A stretch of 64,000 nucleotides of DNA. Source: Desulfobacterales bacterium. Lineage in GTDB: Bacteria; Desulfobacterota; Desulfobacteria; Desulfobacterales; JAAELO01. Of the stretch, positions 9,705 through 19,795 are shown piece by piece (position 1 is the stretch's first letter; each line of letters starts with the position of its first letter). The notes under the pieces are model-generated. The model ran no database searches. It was given only the letters and a program-made list of their open reading frames with translations, and was not told the origin of the DNA. The translations under genes and the position numbers were made by a program. The stretch lies in NCBI GenBank assembly GCA_024226555.1, contig JAAELO010000198.1, positions 62,001 through 126,000 on the forward strand. The letters are read 5' to 3'.

Positions 9705-11246
9705 CTAGTAGCGACCAAACTCATCATCATCTAAAGATATAATATCTTCAGGACTTATCTCCTCTGTATATTTTGGTGGATGAATTGTTGATGTTTCTTC
9801 TGCTAATTCATATTCATTCTCATCTTCCTGAACCTCTTCTAAATCGTTAAATCTATCTATCATTGAATTTAAAAGAGACTGAATCCTATTTGAATGCATC
9901 GACAAGTTTTCAGCAGATGATGATACTTCTTCTGCGGTTCCCGCATTATCAACTGTTACTTTTTCAATATCTGACAATCCATTATTTATAAGTTCAATAC
10001 CCTGAACCTGTTTTTTACTTGCTTTGGTAATCTTATCAACAAGAGTTCCCATATCGTTAATTTTCGCATTTATATCATCTAAAACCTTAGATGTTTTCTC
10101 AGCAATTTTATTTCCACTTTCAATTTTTCCTACAGAACTATCTATTAAATCAGAGGTTCTACTTGCTGCTTTTGTACATCTTGACGCTAAGATCCTTACC
10201 TCCTGTGCAACAACAGCAAAACCTTTCCCATGCTTTCCTGCTCTTGCAGCTTCAACAGCTGCATTTAAAGCTAATAGGTTAGTTTGAAAAGCTATATCAT
10301 CAATGGTTTTTATGATCTGTGAAATTTCATTACTTGCATCATTAATTTCAGTAATTGATGCGACCATAGTGTCCATTTGCTGAACTCCATTTTTTGCCGC
10401 TTTTATCACTCTTTCTGAAAGATCGTTTGCATTTATAGAATTTTTTGCATTTGTTTTTGTTAAAACAGAAATTTCAGTTACTGAGCCGGCAATCTCCTCT
10501 AAGGAACTTGCCTGTTTTGATGCCCCAACAGCAAGTTGCTTACTTGCTCCAGCAACCTTTGACGATCCAGCGATCAGGTTATTTGAAATTACCTGTACCT
10601 CCTGGCCTATTGTTTCAGATATCTCGCTTTGCATAATCCGTGAATTTTCAAGCTGAGAATTGAGTTCAGCGAGTTCCTCTTCGGACTCTTTTCTGAATTT
10701 ATTTTCAATACTCAACTTGCTGAAATTCTTCTCCCTTGTGAACTCATTCAATATTGATGCAAAAGCAACAAACATATATACGAGAACAAACCTTAGCTGG
10801 AAATCCCTTACTTCAAATAGACTGCCTTCGTTCAAAAAACCCATGGATATAAAAAAAACTGTTATAAACAAGTAAGCAACGATAAGTACGGTTCCTTTTC
10901 TAAGCCCCGCTAAAAAGACTGTGCAGGGAGGAACTACAAAGCTCCACATTGGCCCGGTATTTGATACACCACCTTTTACAAGCAGGAAAAGAAAATATAT
11001 ATTTGCAGTTATGAGAAGAAATAGTGATGCGACTTGAATGTTCTTTGTAATTTGTAGATATATAAGGTTCGCAACCAGCACTAAACCGTAAAAGGCAATT
11101 ATTTTCCCCACCAATTCTCCCCTGAATATTGAAGGAAGACCGGTTATAAAAGTTATGAAAACTCCTGCTATACAGGCGATGGTAACGAATATCTCACGGG
11201 GATCTTTATATGTATCTTCAGACATTCCAAATCTCCTGAAAATCAA
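9705..11246 (-). CDS. Methyl-accepting chemotaxis protein with N-terminal membrane domain
   Basis: [42 protein letters not shown] signalling hairpin tip; about 6 N-terminal TM segments. Confidence 0.95.
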   Translation of the reverse strand: MIFRRFGMSEDTYKDPREIFVTIACIAGVFITFITGLPSIFRGELVGKIIAFYGLVLVANLIYLQITKNIQVASLFLLITANIYFLFLLVKGGVSNTGPMWSFVVPPCTVFLAGLRKGTVLIVAYLFITVFFISMGFLNEGSLFEVRDFQLRFVLVYMFVAFASILNEFTREKNFSKLSIENKFRKESEEELAELNSQLENSRIMQSEISETIGQEVQVISNNLIAGSSKVAGASKQLAVGASKQASSLEEIAGSVTEISVLTKTNAKNSINANDLSERVIKAAKNGVQQMDTMVASITEINDASNEISQIIKTIDDIAFQTNLLALNAAVEAARAGKHGKGFAVVAQEVRILASRCTKAASRTSDLIDSSVGKIESGNKIAEKTSKVLDDINAKINDMGTLVDKITKASKKQVQGIELINNGLSDIEKVTVDNAGTAEEVSSSAENLSMHSNRIQSLLNSMIDRFNDLEEVQEDENEYELAEETSTIHPPKYTEEISPEDIISLDDDEFGRY

Positions 11247-11411
11247 TAAAATACAAAAAAGCTACATGTTTATTGTTTTTAAGTTTGTTAATTTATGAAA
11301 TAGATTTTGTTGAAGTCAAACCATTGTTTTTTCTAAAGAATCTTATTAAATATACATATATTATGGTATTAAGTCAAATTTGTACCCTGGATATTTATAT
11401 TTAGATTATAA

Positions 11412-11566
11412 GGGGGTATACCTAACCTCCACCTTTTTTCCGAACGAATGCATTAAAAAGAACTGTTATAAAATCAACCTTTTATTTTTTTCTAATGCTA
11501 AGCCTTTATAAAACTTAAAGCTTTTATAATTTGTATTTCAATCAAAATTCTAATTATCAGAGGCCC
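11412..11566 (+). repeat. MITE-like intergenic element, copy 4
   Basis: AAAAAGAACTGTTATAAAATCAACC...AAAGCTTTTATAATTTGTATTTCAATCAAAATTCTAATTATCAGAGGCCC; left boundary approximate. Confidence 0.65.
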
Positions 11567-11652
11567 ATAAATAATTAGAGACTTGCCAAAAAACCTAAAA
11601 TTATTATATATTTAAATTATACTTTGTTTAATTAATATTAGGAGTTAAAACT

Positions 11653-11814
11653 GTGGCTGAAGATGATGACAAAGATGATAAAGAGAAAAAGCCAATAACG
11701 TTTGGTGAAAATCGGGAAAAAATTTGTGAGAGATGTAAAACTATATGGCCAGGTGGATTGTTTTGTAGATTTTGTGGAGGAAGACTTCTTATAGCAGAAT
11801 CAGTTGAAGATTAA
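11653..11814 (+). CDS. 53-aa zinc-ribbon-like small protein (absent from supplied ORF track)
   Basis: GTG start 7 nt after GGAG; MAEDDDKDDKEKKPITFGENREKICERCKTIWPGGLFCRFCGGRLLIAESVED with CxxC...CxxC; followed by hairpin. Confidence 0.7.
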   Translation: MAEDDDKDDKEKKPITFGENREKICERCKTIWPGGLFCRFCGGRLLIAESVED

Positions 11815-11845
11815 TTAAAAAGTATTTATATCATTATTAAAAAAT

Positions 11846-11879
11846 AAAACCCCTTTTTCTTAAATGAATCAGGGGTTTT
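11846..11879. terminator. Terminator-like hairpin between convergent genes
   Basis: AAAACCCC-TTTTTCTTAAATGAATCA-GGGGTTTT. Confidence 0.7.
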
Positions 11880-11934
11880 GTGTCTTATATTTTCAAAAGT
11901 GCAATTTTTAATAATTAAGAATCACAGACTTTTA

Positions 11935-13617
11935 TTAGCGGGTAAGTTCGCGATATTTTATCCTTGTTGGTCTCACAGCATCAGCACCAAGCCTACGCTT
12001 CTTATCAGCTTCATACTCTGTAAAGTTTCCATCGAAAAACTCAACTTTACTATCACCTTCAAAAGCAAGTATATGTGTAACAATACGATCTAAGAACCAT
12101 CTGTCGTGACTGATTATAACAGCACAACCTGCAAAGCTTTCAAGTGCCTCTTCCAAAGCTCTCATCGTATTCACATCAAGATCGTTTGTCGGTTCATCAA
12201 GAAGCAGTACATTACATTCTTCCTTTAGTACTTTTGCAAGGTGCACTCTGTTTCTTCCACCACCAGAAAGAACTTTAATTTTTTTCTGTTGTTCCTGACC
12301 TGAAAAGTTAAATTTTGCGACATAGGCCCTTGAGTTAACCTCTTTACCACCAACAAGCATTGTATCTGTTCCACCTGAAATTGTTTCCCATATTGTCTTT
12401 TCAGAATCCAGATCATCTCTGCTCTGGTCAACATATGCAAGTTTTACAGATTCACCTACTTTTATATCTCCACTATCCGGTTTTTCGCTTCCTGTAATCA
12501 TTTTGAAAAGAGTAGATTTACCGGCTCCATTTGGACCAATAACACCAACAATCCCACCTGGAGGTAGTTTAAAAGACATATCCTCGACCAACAGTTTGTT
12601 TTCGAAGGATTTAGTTATGGAAGATGCTTCAATAACATTATTTCCTAATCTTGGTCCTGGTGGTATGAATATTTCGAGATTACTTTCAACTTTATCAACA
12701 TCATAGCTGAGCATTTTTTCATAGGAGCTTATTCTTGCTTTGGACTTTGCATGCCTTCCTTTTGGTGACATTTTAATCCATTCAAGCTCTCTTTGTAGAG
12801 TTTTCTGTCTTTTGCTCTCAGATTTTTCCTCATTTTGAAGGCGTTTTTGCTTTTGTTCAAGCCATGAAGAGTAATTTCCTTCCCATGGAATTCCCATCCC
12901 TCTGTCAAGTTCAAGAATCCAACCGGCTACATTATCAAGAAAGTATCTATCGTGAGTAACAGCTATAATTGTACCTTCATATTTTTGCAGATGCTGTTCA
13001 AGCCATGCAACAGTTTCTGCATCCAAATGGTTTGTAGGTTCATCTAAAAGGAGGATATCTGGTTTTTGAAGGAGTAATCTACATAAAGCAACACGTCTTT
13101 TCTCACCACCTGAGATTATACCTACTTTGGTTTCGGGAGGTGGACATCTTAGTGCATCCATCGCCATATCAAGTCTTGAATCAAGATCCCATGCATCTAA
13201 ACTATCAAGTTTATCCTGAACTTTTCCCTGTCTCTGGATAAGTTTATCCATCGCATCATCATCCATGGGTTCGGAAAACTTTGCGTTTATTTCATCATAC
13301 TCTTTTAAAAGGTCAACAGTTTCCTGGGCGCCCTCTTCAACAACTTCACGAACAGTTTTATCTGAATCAACAAGGGGCTCCTGTTCCAGATAACCTATTT
13401 TAAATCCATCGGATAGTATTGTCTGACCAGAGAAATCTGTATCAATACCAGCTAAAATACGAAGTAATGAACTTTTACCAGCGCCATTCAAACCAAGAAC
13501 ACCAATTTTTGCACCATAGAAATATGACAGGGATATATCCTTCAGGACAGGCTTCTTATCATAGTGCTTGCTCACACCTATCATTGAATAAATAACTTTT
13601 TTTGTATCGGTACTCAT
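11935..13617 (-). CDS. ettA: Energy-dependent translational throttle protein EttA (ABC-F)
   Basis: Two ABC domains with GLNGAGKSSLLRILAG, GPNGAGKSTLFKMITG, LSGGGRNRVHLAKVLK, LLLDEPTNDLDV; YSMIGVSKHYDKKPVLKDISLSYFYGAKIGVLG. Confidence 0.93.
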   Translation of the reverse strand: MSTDTKKVIYSMIGVSKHYDKKPVLKDISLSYFYGAKIGVLGLNGAGKSSLLRILAGIDTDFSGQTILSDGFKIGYLEQEPLVDSDKTVREVVEEGAQETVDLLKEYDEINAKFSEPMDDDAMDKLIQRQGKVQDKLDSLDAWDLDSRLDMAMDALRCPPPETKVGIISGGEKRRVALCRLLLQKPDILLLDEPTNHLDAETVAWLEQHLQKYEGTIIAVTHDRYFLDNVAGWILELDRGMGIPWEGNYSSWLEQKQKRLQNEEKSESKRQKTLQRELEWIKMSPKGRHAKSKARISSYEKMLSYDVDKVESNLEIFIPPGPRLGNNVIEASSITKSFENKLLVEDMSFKLPPGGIVGVIGPNGAGKSTLFKMITGSEKPDSGDIKVGESVKLAYVDQSRDDLDSEKTIWETISGGTDTMLVGGKEVNSRAYVAKFNFSGQEQQKKIKVLSGGGRNRVHLAKVLKEECNVLLLDEPTNDLDVNTMRALEEALESFAGCAVIISHDRWFLDRIVTHILAFEGDSKVEFFDGNFTEYEADKKRRLGADAVRPTRIKYRELTR

Positions 13618-13710
13618 TTTTTTTATTCTCCCAGGTTCAAAACAAACCTTTATCTAAATATATGAAAAATCAGGTAATAATGTAAATTAGAACAAAAAGC
13701 AATGTGAATG

Positions 13711-14319
13711 TTATAGAATTTTAGCTTTTTTCACTATTATGGAAAAGGCAGGCACATTCCCATGTCTGCCTCTTGGTACAGTTTGCTGTGACTCTATTTT
13801 ATCAACAACCTCCATACCCTTAATAACTTTTCCGAAAACACAATAACCCCAACCCCTTTCTGATTTATCAGTATGGTTAAGAGGATAATTATTTGATGTA
13901 TTAATAAAGAACTGAGAACTGGCTGAATGAGGATCTGTTGTTCTAGCCATTGCAATTGTATATTTATTATTCAGAAGTCCATTATCAGCTTCATTTTTAA
14001 TAGGTGAATCTGTTTTTTTCTGTTTAAGACCAATTTCAAAACCACCACCCTGAATCATAAAACCCTTAATTACTCTGTGGAAAACAGTATTATCATAGAA
14101 TCCATTTTTTACATATTTTATGAAATTGTTTGCTGTTATGGGAGCTTTTTCAACATTTAATTCTATAACGATATTCCCAAAGTTTGTTTCAAGGGTTATT
14201 TTTGGGTTATTTGTATTCGCTGTGGCTTGCTTAAGAGATATTTGACTATCGTTTTTTGTTGCTGCAAGACCGATATATAACACAGATATAAAGATTAGAA
14301 TCAGTAAAGTTTTTTTCAT
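13711..14319 (-). CDS. Cyclophilin-type peptidyl-prolyl cis-trans isomerase, exported
   Basis: Signal-like N-terminus; FGNIVIELNVEKAPITANNFIKYVKNGFYDNTVFHRVIKGFMIQGGGF...SSQFFINT. Confidence 0.95.
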   Translation of the reverse strand: MKKTLLILIFISVLYIGLAATKNDSQISLKQATANTNNPKITLETNFGNIVIELNVEKAPITANNFIKYVKNGFYDNTVFHRVIKGFMIQGGGFEIGLKQKKTDSPIKNEADNGLLNNKYTIAMARTTDPHSASSQFFINTSNNYPLNHTDKSERGWGYCVFGKVIKGMEVVDKIESQQTVPRGRHGNVPAFSIIVKKAKIL

Positions 14320-14332
14320 TTGTAAGGGCTCC

Positions 14333-15064
14333 TTAATTATTTAGGATAACTTTTTTAGAAATCATCTCCCTGCACATAACAGCAAGTTCTTCCGGGCTTA
14401 AGTCTTTAAAAGATTCATAGGGAATCTCATCCAGTACTCTAATATGAATCCTATGGTTACCAGAATAAGCAATACTGTTCTTTGGCATCATATCAATAGT
14501 ACCACTTATTGCTAAAGGTAAAATAGGGATCTGCTTTTTTTGAGCAATTGTAAAAGCACCATGCTTAAAAGGCTTTACAATACCATCATATGACCTTGTT
14601 CCTTCAGGAAACATGAATACAGAGCTTCCCTCATCAATTCTTCTTTCGGAATCAATGAGCATCTGCTTAATACTTTCAGCATCCCCTCTCTTAAGTTTTA
14701 TATATCTGTTTAGCACCATATTCCACCCAATAAGAGGAAGATTAAAAACAGAGGCTTTCGAAACCCACTTAAAATGAAAAAAAACAGCAAAATATGCAAG
14801 AATATCAATCTGAGACTGGTGATTTGATATTACCATATAGGTAGCCTCTTTTCTTATATTTTCACGACCTTCTATCTTGATTTTTAACCCCGGCCAAATC
14901 CATAAATACATTGCTGCCCAAAATGAGGAGTAAAGATGTAGGATTTTAAGCTTTTTATCGAATAAAACAGTTAAAAACCAAATTAAAAGTGCAAAAATAA
15001 ACATGAAAACACTTGTCACAGAAATAAATGCAACCATAAGAGATGTAAAAATAAATGAATTCAT
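14333..15064 (-). CDS. plsC: 1-acyl-sn-glycerol-3-phosphate acyltransferase
   Basis: VISNHQSQIDI (NHx4D-like) and FPEGTRSYDG motifs. Confidence 0.92.
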   Translation of the reverse strand: MNSFIFTSLMVAFISVTSVFMFIFALLIWFLTVLFDKKLKILHLYSSFWAAMYLWIWPGLKIKIEGRENIRKEATYMVISNHQSQIDILAYFAVFFHFKWVSKASVFNLPLIGWNMVLNRYIKLKRGDAESIKQMLIDSERRIDEGSSVFMFPEGTRSYDGIVKPFKHGAFTIAQKKQIPILPLAISGTIDMMPKNSIAYSGNHRIHIRVLDEIPYESFKDLSPEELAVMCREMISKKVILNN

Positions 15065-15171
15065 TATAACTCCAGATAAATTTTATTTAAAATAGTATCT
15101 GTTTTTTTGCAGGATTTTAATAAGTTGTCAAGCATGTAGATTTATAATTAATAGGGTTTTACAAAATTATA

Positions 15172-16092
15172 TTAAAGATTAGTTCCAATAAAACATTTTG
15201 CAAATTGTTTCAGGATCATAGAGTCATATTTTCCTCTATCTGCTTCTTCCATTAAACTTTTGAATGCATTCATAATTGAAAGCCTCTTTTTATAAGGTCT
15301 TTCTGATGTTAGCGCATCAAAAGAATCTATAATAGCAAGAAGTCTTGAGTGCATTCCTAAGCTTTCCGCAAATTTTCCTCTTGGGTATCCGGATCCATCT
15401 AGCCTTTCGTGATGTTCCCAGACAACGTCTATAATCCTTTCATCAATTTTACAATCTTTTAGAATTCTTATACCGAGTCTTGGATGATTTTGTATTGTTG
15501 TTATCTCAGATTTTGTCAGTGTATCTACTTTCATAAGTATCTCCTCATCTATATCTATCTTCCCTATATCATGAAGAAATCCGGTAAGACCTGCTATAAC
15601 AAGCTCATCTTTTGTTCTTTTATTCTTTTTTGCAAAATCTATACAGTAAAGCATAACGTTAATATTGTGATAATGGAGTGAAAAATCCTTTGCTGGAAGA
15701 AATGAAAGTTTTTCCATAGTATCAGGATATTTTTCGAACATTAAAACCATAGTATTAACCAGATACTTCGACTCTTCAATTATCGATTTATCTTTATCCA
15801 TAAAAAAATGTTTAGCTACTTGAAAAAGATACGCTTTTGATTTGTTAGGGTCCTCTTCATACCAGGCCTTAACATTATTAACATCCCTTTTAATCCATTT
15901 TTTTATAAGAGTTAACCTGTCTTCACGATTAACATAAAGTTGCTTATCTGGGTTTATTGATGACAGGTCATTCTCAGAATTTTTAGGAATAAAAAGACCG
16001 AATTTTCCATTTTTACCACAAAAATAGATATCCACTTCAGTATATTCCCCAAGATTGCTATTATCTATTTCAAACATTTTATCAGCTTGCAT
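15172..16092 (-). CDS. HD-GYP domain phosphodiesterase-like protein
   Basis: GFLHDIGKIDI...HPRLGIRIL...VVWEHHERLDGSGYPRGK. Confidence 0.93.
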   Translation of the reverse strand: MQADKMFEIDNSNLGEYTEVDIYFCGKNGKFGLFIPKNSENDLSSINPDKQLYVNREDRLTLIKKWIKRDVNNVKAWYEEDPNKSKAYLFQVAKHFFMDKDKSIIEESKYLVNTMVLMFEKYPDTMEKLSFLPAKDFSLHYHNINVMLYCIDFAKKNKRTKDELVIAGLTGFLHDIGKIDIDEEILMKVDTLTKSEITTIQNHPRLGIRILKDCKIDERIIDVVWEHHERLDGSGYPRGKFAESLGMHSRLLAIIDSFDALTSERPYKKRLSIMNAFKSLMEEADRGKYDSMILKQFAKCFIGTNL

Positions 16093-16105
16093 TTTTTTCC
16101 TTTGT

Positions 16106-16234
16106 GGGAATCTCTAATAACCGTCTTTTAACCAAACTACTGTGCTTTAGGAAAAAAGAACTGTAGTAAAATCAATCCTTTATTTTTTTCTCAGCCTTGT
16201 ATTTCAATCAAAATACTAATTATTAGAAATTCCC
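16106..16234 (+). repeat. MITE-like intergenic element, copy 5
   Basis: GGGAATCTCTAATAACCGTCTTTTAACCAAACTACT...GTATTTCAATCAAAATACTAATTATTAGAAATTCCC. Confidence 0.85.
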
Positions 16235-16474
16235 TTATATATTTCTGATTAATCAGATTAAACAGAAGGCCTTGTTGACAGTATTATTATGAATAATATA
16301 TAATATTATAAATTTTTCAAGTTATAACTTTAATTAAGTGCTATTATGTTTTAGATTGTTTACAAATTTAGTAATTTCAAATGGTTAATCTGTTTTTATT
16401 GTCAAAGCTCATCATTAGACAGACTTCAACAAGTGAATTTTATACAGGGAAAATCTAATAGCAAAGGGGGAAAC

Positions 16475-17398
16475 ATGAGATTATTAACCCGATCAGACTT
16501 CGATGGATTAATATGTGCGGTATTGTTAAGTGAAGTTGGTGTAATCGATAATTATAAGTTTGTACATCCAAAAGATATACAAGATGGAAAGATTGAAATA
16601 ACAAAAGATGATGTTCTTGCGAATATACCTTTTTCTGAAGGATGTGGTTTGTGGTTTGATCATCACTCAAGTGAGATTGAAAGATTGCAGCTTAATGATA
16701 AGTTTAAGTACGAAGGAAAAAGTGAACAAGCTCCGAGTTGCGCAAGGGTTATCTATAATTACTATAATGACGATAAATTAAAAAAATATGAAGTATCAGG
16801 TCTCATGGATGCTGTTGACAAAACTGATAGTGGTAACTTAACTGCAGAAGATATCACAGATCCAAAAGGGTGGATTCTTCTTTCTTATATCATGGATCCA
16901 AGAACCGGGCTTGGTCGATATAAAGACTATCGTATTTCAAACTATGAATTGATGATGGATATGATAGAACATTGTAAAACCAAATCTCCTGAAGAGATTC
17001 TCGAAATTCCGGATGTTGAGGAAAGAGTATCGAGATATATCAATCAGGAGAAAGAGTACGAGGAGATGATAAAAGCCAATAGCACAACAGATGGCAATGT
17101 CTTGATTATTGATCTCCACAATGAAGACATTATAAAATCCGGAAACAGGTTTAAAGAGTATGTACTTTTTCCAGACCAAAATATCTCAATCAGAATTCTT
17201 TGGGGTTTTCAACAACAAAATATGGTCATGACATGTGGTCATAGTATTTTAAACAAAACTTCAAATACTAATGTTGGAAAATTAATGCTTAAATATGGCG
17301 GTGGTGGACACAGAGCTGTTGGAACCTGTCAGGTTGAAGTTGAAAGTTGGGAAAGAATCCGGGATAAAATTGTTAAAAAGATGAAAGAATATGGATAG
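16475..17398 (+). CDS. DHH/DHHA1 family phosphoesterase-like protein
   Basis: TRSDFDGLICAVLL, LWFDHHSSE, KYGGGGHRAVGTCQV; start chosen at MRLLTRSD preceded by GGGGG. Confidence 0.85.
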   Translation: MRLLTRSDFDGLICAVLLSEVGVIDNYKFVHPKDIQDGKIEITKDDVLANIPFSEGCGLWFDHHSSEIERLQLNDKFKYEGKSEQAPSCARVIYNYYNDDKLKKYEVSGLMDAVDKTDSGNLTAEDITDPKGWILLSYIMDPRTGLGRYKDYRISNYELMMDMIEHCKTKSPEEILEIPDVEERVSRYINQEKEYEEMIKANSTTDGNVLIIDLHNEDIIKSGNRFKEYVLFPDQNISIRILWGFQQQNMVMTCGHSILNKTSNTNVGKLMLKYGGGGHRAVGTCQVEVESWERIRDKIVKKMKEYG

Positions 17399-17421
17399 AT
17401 TCCATTGTTTATTATAAAAAA

Positions 17422-17460
17422 AGGCAATTGTAATTTTAAATTACAATTGTCTTTTTTTTT
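17422..17460 (+). terminator. Rho-independent terminator
   Basis: AGGCAATTGTAATTT-T-AAATTACAATTGTCT followed by T tract. Confidence 0.88.
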
Positions 17461-17479
17461 GTGAGACATACCAAATAAG

Positions 17480-17719
17480 CTATCTATTCATACTTTTATT
17501 CATCAGATATTTCTCATTTGGACCGGTCATTTTTTCAACCATATTCTGAATATTTTTTTGCCAGCAAATTCTACAGAGCATAGACTCTTCGGTGTTTCCT
17601 TTAAAGCGGATATAAAATTTACCTGCCTTTTTGTTATTGTATTTTACTTTATCAGTAACTCGAGCATCTTCTCCCTGATCACCGCACATAATACATGGTG
17701 TGTTTTTATTATCTGCCAT
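17480..17719 (-). CDS. 79-aa protein with two Cys pairs (zinc-binding-like)
   Basis: MADNKNTPCIMCGDQGEDARVTDKVKYNNKKAGKFYIRFKGNTEESMLCRICWQKNIQNM; CxxC ... CxxC. Confidence 0.7.
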   Translation of the reverse strand: MADNKNTPCIMCGDQGEDARVTDKVKYNNKKAGKFYIRFKGNTEESMLCRICWQKNIQNMVEKMTGPNEKYLMNKSMNR

Positions 17720-17895
17720 TCTTATGACTCCGACCTTCTGAAGGGTTAATTGGGTTAGTTTTTAAAGTGTTTTATATAATATACACATAACATAATGTTT
17801 ATTTCAAGGAATAAAGCTTTTTCACACAGATGTGATAATTATTAAGACACCTGTAAAGCCTTATACATTAGTCGTTTATAAGGATTGTTGTGGAA

Positions 17896-17958
17896 ATGAA
17901 ATTTCTTCAGTTTTTAGTGTTAGTATTTTTTATAAATATAATATTCATTAGACTATGA
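17896..17958 (+). CDS. Putative 20-aa hydrophobic micro-ORF
   Basis: MKFLQFLVLVFFINIIFIRL; AAGGA upstream; stop overlaps next ORF start (ATGA). Confidence 0.25.
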   Translation: MKFLQFLVLVFFINIIFIRL

Positions 17959-18020
17959 TTTCCACTGCTATATTATTTATATTAGCCATAGGTGTTATTA
18001 TTCAGACTTATATTAATTAA
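17955..18020 (+). CDS. Putative 21-aa single-TM micro-ORF
   Basis: MISTAILFILAIGVIIQTYIN; ATGA overlap with upstream micro-ORF. Confidence 0.25.
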   Translation: MISTAILFILAIGVIIQTYIN

Positions 18021-18074
18021 TATACATTTTTAAAATTTTATTATTATGCTATAGCTGTTTTTTATTTAATTATT

Positions 18075-18725
18075 ATGGATTTTATTATGATTTTGATTAT
18101 CGATTTAGTATGGGCTCTCTTACTTGTTTTAATTACATCAACTATGATTTTCTCAGATCAGTTTGTGTTTTTAACAAGTAATTATCCTGTTTCCATGGGT
18201 TTCATGAAATTTTTCGTACTTGCGACCATGGGAGAACTTCTTGGGCGAAGATTAACAGAGGGCAAATGGCAAATTAAAGGCATTAATCTTCATAAAAGAG
18301 CATTTGTATGGGGTTTATTTGGGATTTTATTCACCTATGTTTTTCCGATATTCAGCTATGGAGTTGATGGGTTGATTAAATCCGAAAGGCTTCCTGTAAT
18401 ATTTGGATTAACTTTATCAAAAGCTTTTTATAAATCTTTCTTTATGAATATTCTGTTTGCCTTTCCAATGATGAGCCTTCATAGATTTACGGACACCCTG
18501 ATCGACCAGAATCGTTTTTTTTCTAAATGGAACATTTATCAAACCATGTGCATGATTGACTGGGAAAATATGCTTAAAAAAGTAGCTCCATCAATTATAT
18601 GGTTCTGGATTCCAGCTCACACAATAACTTTTTGCCTTGCTGAGGAGTATAGAATTCTTGCGGCAGCACTTTTGGGTATAGCTTTGGGTCTTATATTATC
18701 AATAATGAAGAACAAAGAATCCTGA
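18075..18725 (+). CDS. Multi-pass membrane protein of unknown function
   Basis: 216-aa ORF with several TM segments; downstream terminator. Confidence 0.75.
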   Translation: MDFIMILIIDLVWALLLVLITSTMIFSDQFVFLTSNYPVSMGFMKFFVLATMGELLGRRLTEGKWQIKGINLHKRAFVWGLFGILFTYVFPIFSYGVDGLIKSERLPVIFGLTLSKAFYKSFFMNILFAFPMMSLHRFTDTLIDQNRFFSKWNIYQTMCMIDWENMLKKVAPSIIWFWIPAHTITFCLAEEYRILAAALLGIALGLILSIMKNKES

Positions 18726-18772
18726 TAAAAAAAATTTGATTAAAAAAAAACCGACCTGTGATCATAAAAAAC

Positions 18773-18810
18773 AAAAAACCGGATACGATTTTCATCATAT
18801 CCGGTTTTTT
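18773..18810. terminator. Bidirectional terminator between convergent genes
   Basis: AAAAAACCGGATA-N12-TATCCGGTTTTTT. Confidence 0.9.
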
Positions 18811-18837
18811 TATATATCAGGAACTTTAAATTATATA

Positions 18838-19794
18838 TTAAAGTTCTTCAATAGCTTCAGTAAGCTCTGGGATGAAATCCAGTATGTCAGCTTCGATTCC
18901 AACATCAGCAACCTGGAAGATTGGTGCATTTGGATTCTTGTTAACAGCTATAATGAAACCACCTTTAATTCCACCCATGTGCTGGAAAGAACCACTGATT
19001 CCAAGTGCAAGGTAAACTTTTGGTTTTACTGTACAACCAGAAGTTCCAACCTGACGAGCAGGCTCTAACCACTTAGCATCAACGATAGGTCTTGAACATG
19101 AAACAACAGCATTCATCGCTTCAGCAAGCTCTGTTACCATTTCGATGTTTTCTTCATCTTCAATACCACGTCCAACAGAAACAAGAACGTCAGCTTTAGT
19201 TATGTCAACATCACCAGCTTCAGGAACAACTATTTCAACGAATTTACGTCCGCAAGTAAGATCACCAGCATCAGCAGATTTGTCTGTAACATTTCCACTT
19301 GCAGCTTTTGATTCATCCATACCAAAAGAACCAGGACGGATATTGATTACTGCACCAGCGCTCATATCACATGTGGTATGTGTACTAACTTCACCACCAA
19401 ATTCCTGTCTGATTGTTTTAAGAAGATCTCCATCAACTCCATCGATAGCTACGATGTCAGAGATGTAAGAAGAATCCATCTTAATTGAAAGTCCAGGTCC
19501 AAGGTCCATTCCGAATGTGTCGTTTGCAAGAAGAACAATTGAATCAGCTGGTAGAGCGTTTACAAGAGCTTTACGAACAACTTCTGCATTTGGATAAGCA
19601 AGAGCGTCATTATCGATCTTGATAACTTCAGGATAGATCTTTGCAGCTTCAGCAGCAACAGCATCCACACCAGAACCTGTAACAATAGCAGTAACAGGAG
19701 TGTCTGCAATTTTCTTTGCTACTTCAATAAGTTCCATGGCGGAATCATCAAGGACACCATCTTTGTGTACAATATATGCATATATTTGTGTCAT
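18838..19794 (-). CDS. etfA: Electron transfer flavoprotein subunit alpha
   Basis: C-terminal VSVGRGIEDEENIEMVTELAEAMNAVVSCSRPIVDAKWLEPARQVGTSGCTVKPKVYLALGISGSFQHMGGIKGGFIIAVNKNPNAPIFQVADVGIEAD; start chosen at MTQIYAYIVHKDG. Confidence 0.97.
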   Translation of the reverse strand: MTQIYAYIVHKDGVLDDSAMELIEVAKKIADTPVTAIVTGSGVDAVAAEAAKIYPEVIKIDNDALAYPNAEVVRKALVNALPADSIVLLANDTFGMDLGPGLSIKMDSSYISDIVAIDGVDGDLLKTIRQEFGGEVSTHTTCDMSAGAVINIRPGSFGMDESKAASGNVTDKSADAGDLTCGRKFVEIVVPEAGDVDITKADVLVSVGRGIEDEENIEMVTELAEAMNAVVSCSRPIVDAKWLEPARQVGTSGCTVKPKVYLALGISGSFQHMGGIKGGFIIAVNKNPNAPIFQVADVGIEADILDFIPELTEAIEEL

Positions 19795-19795
19795 T

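Noticed and set aside
10024-10875. Plus-strand ORFs inside the chemoreceptor gene
   Set aside because: Antisense shadows of the MCP coding strand.
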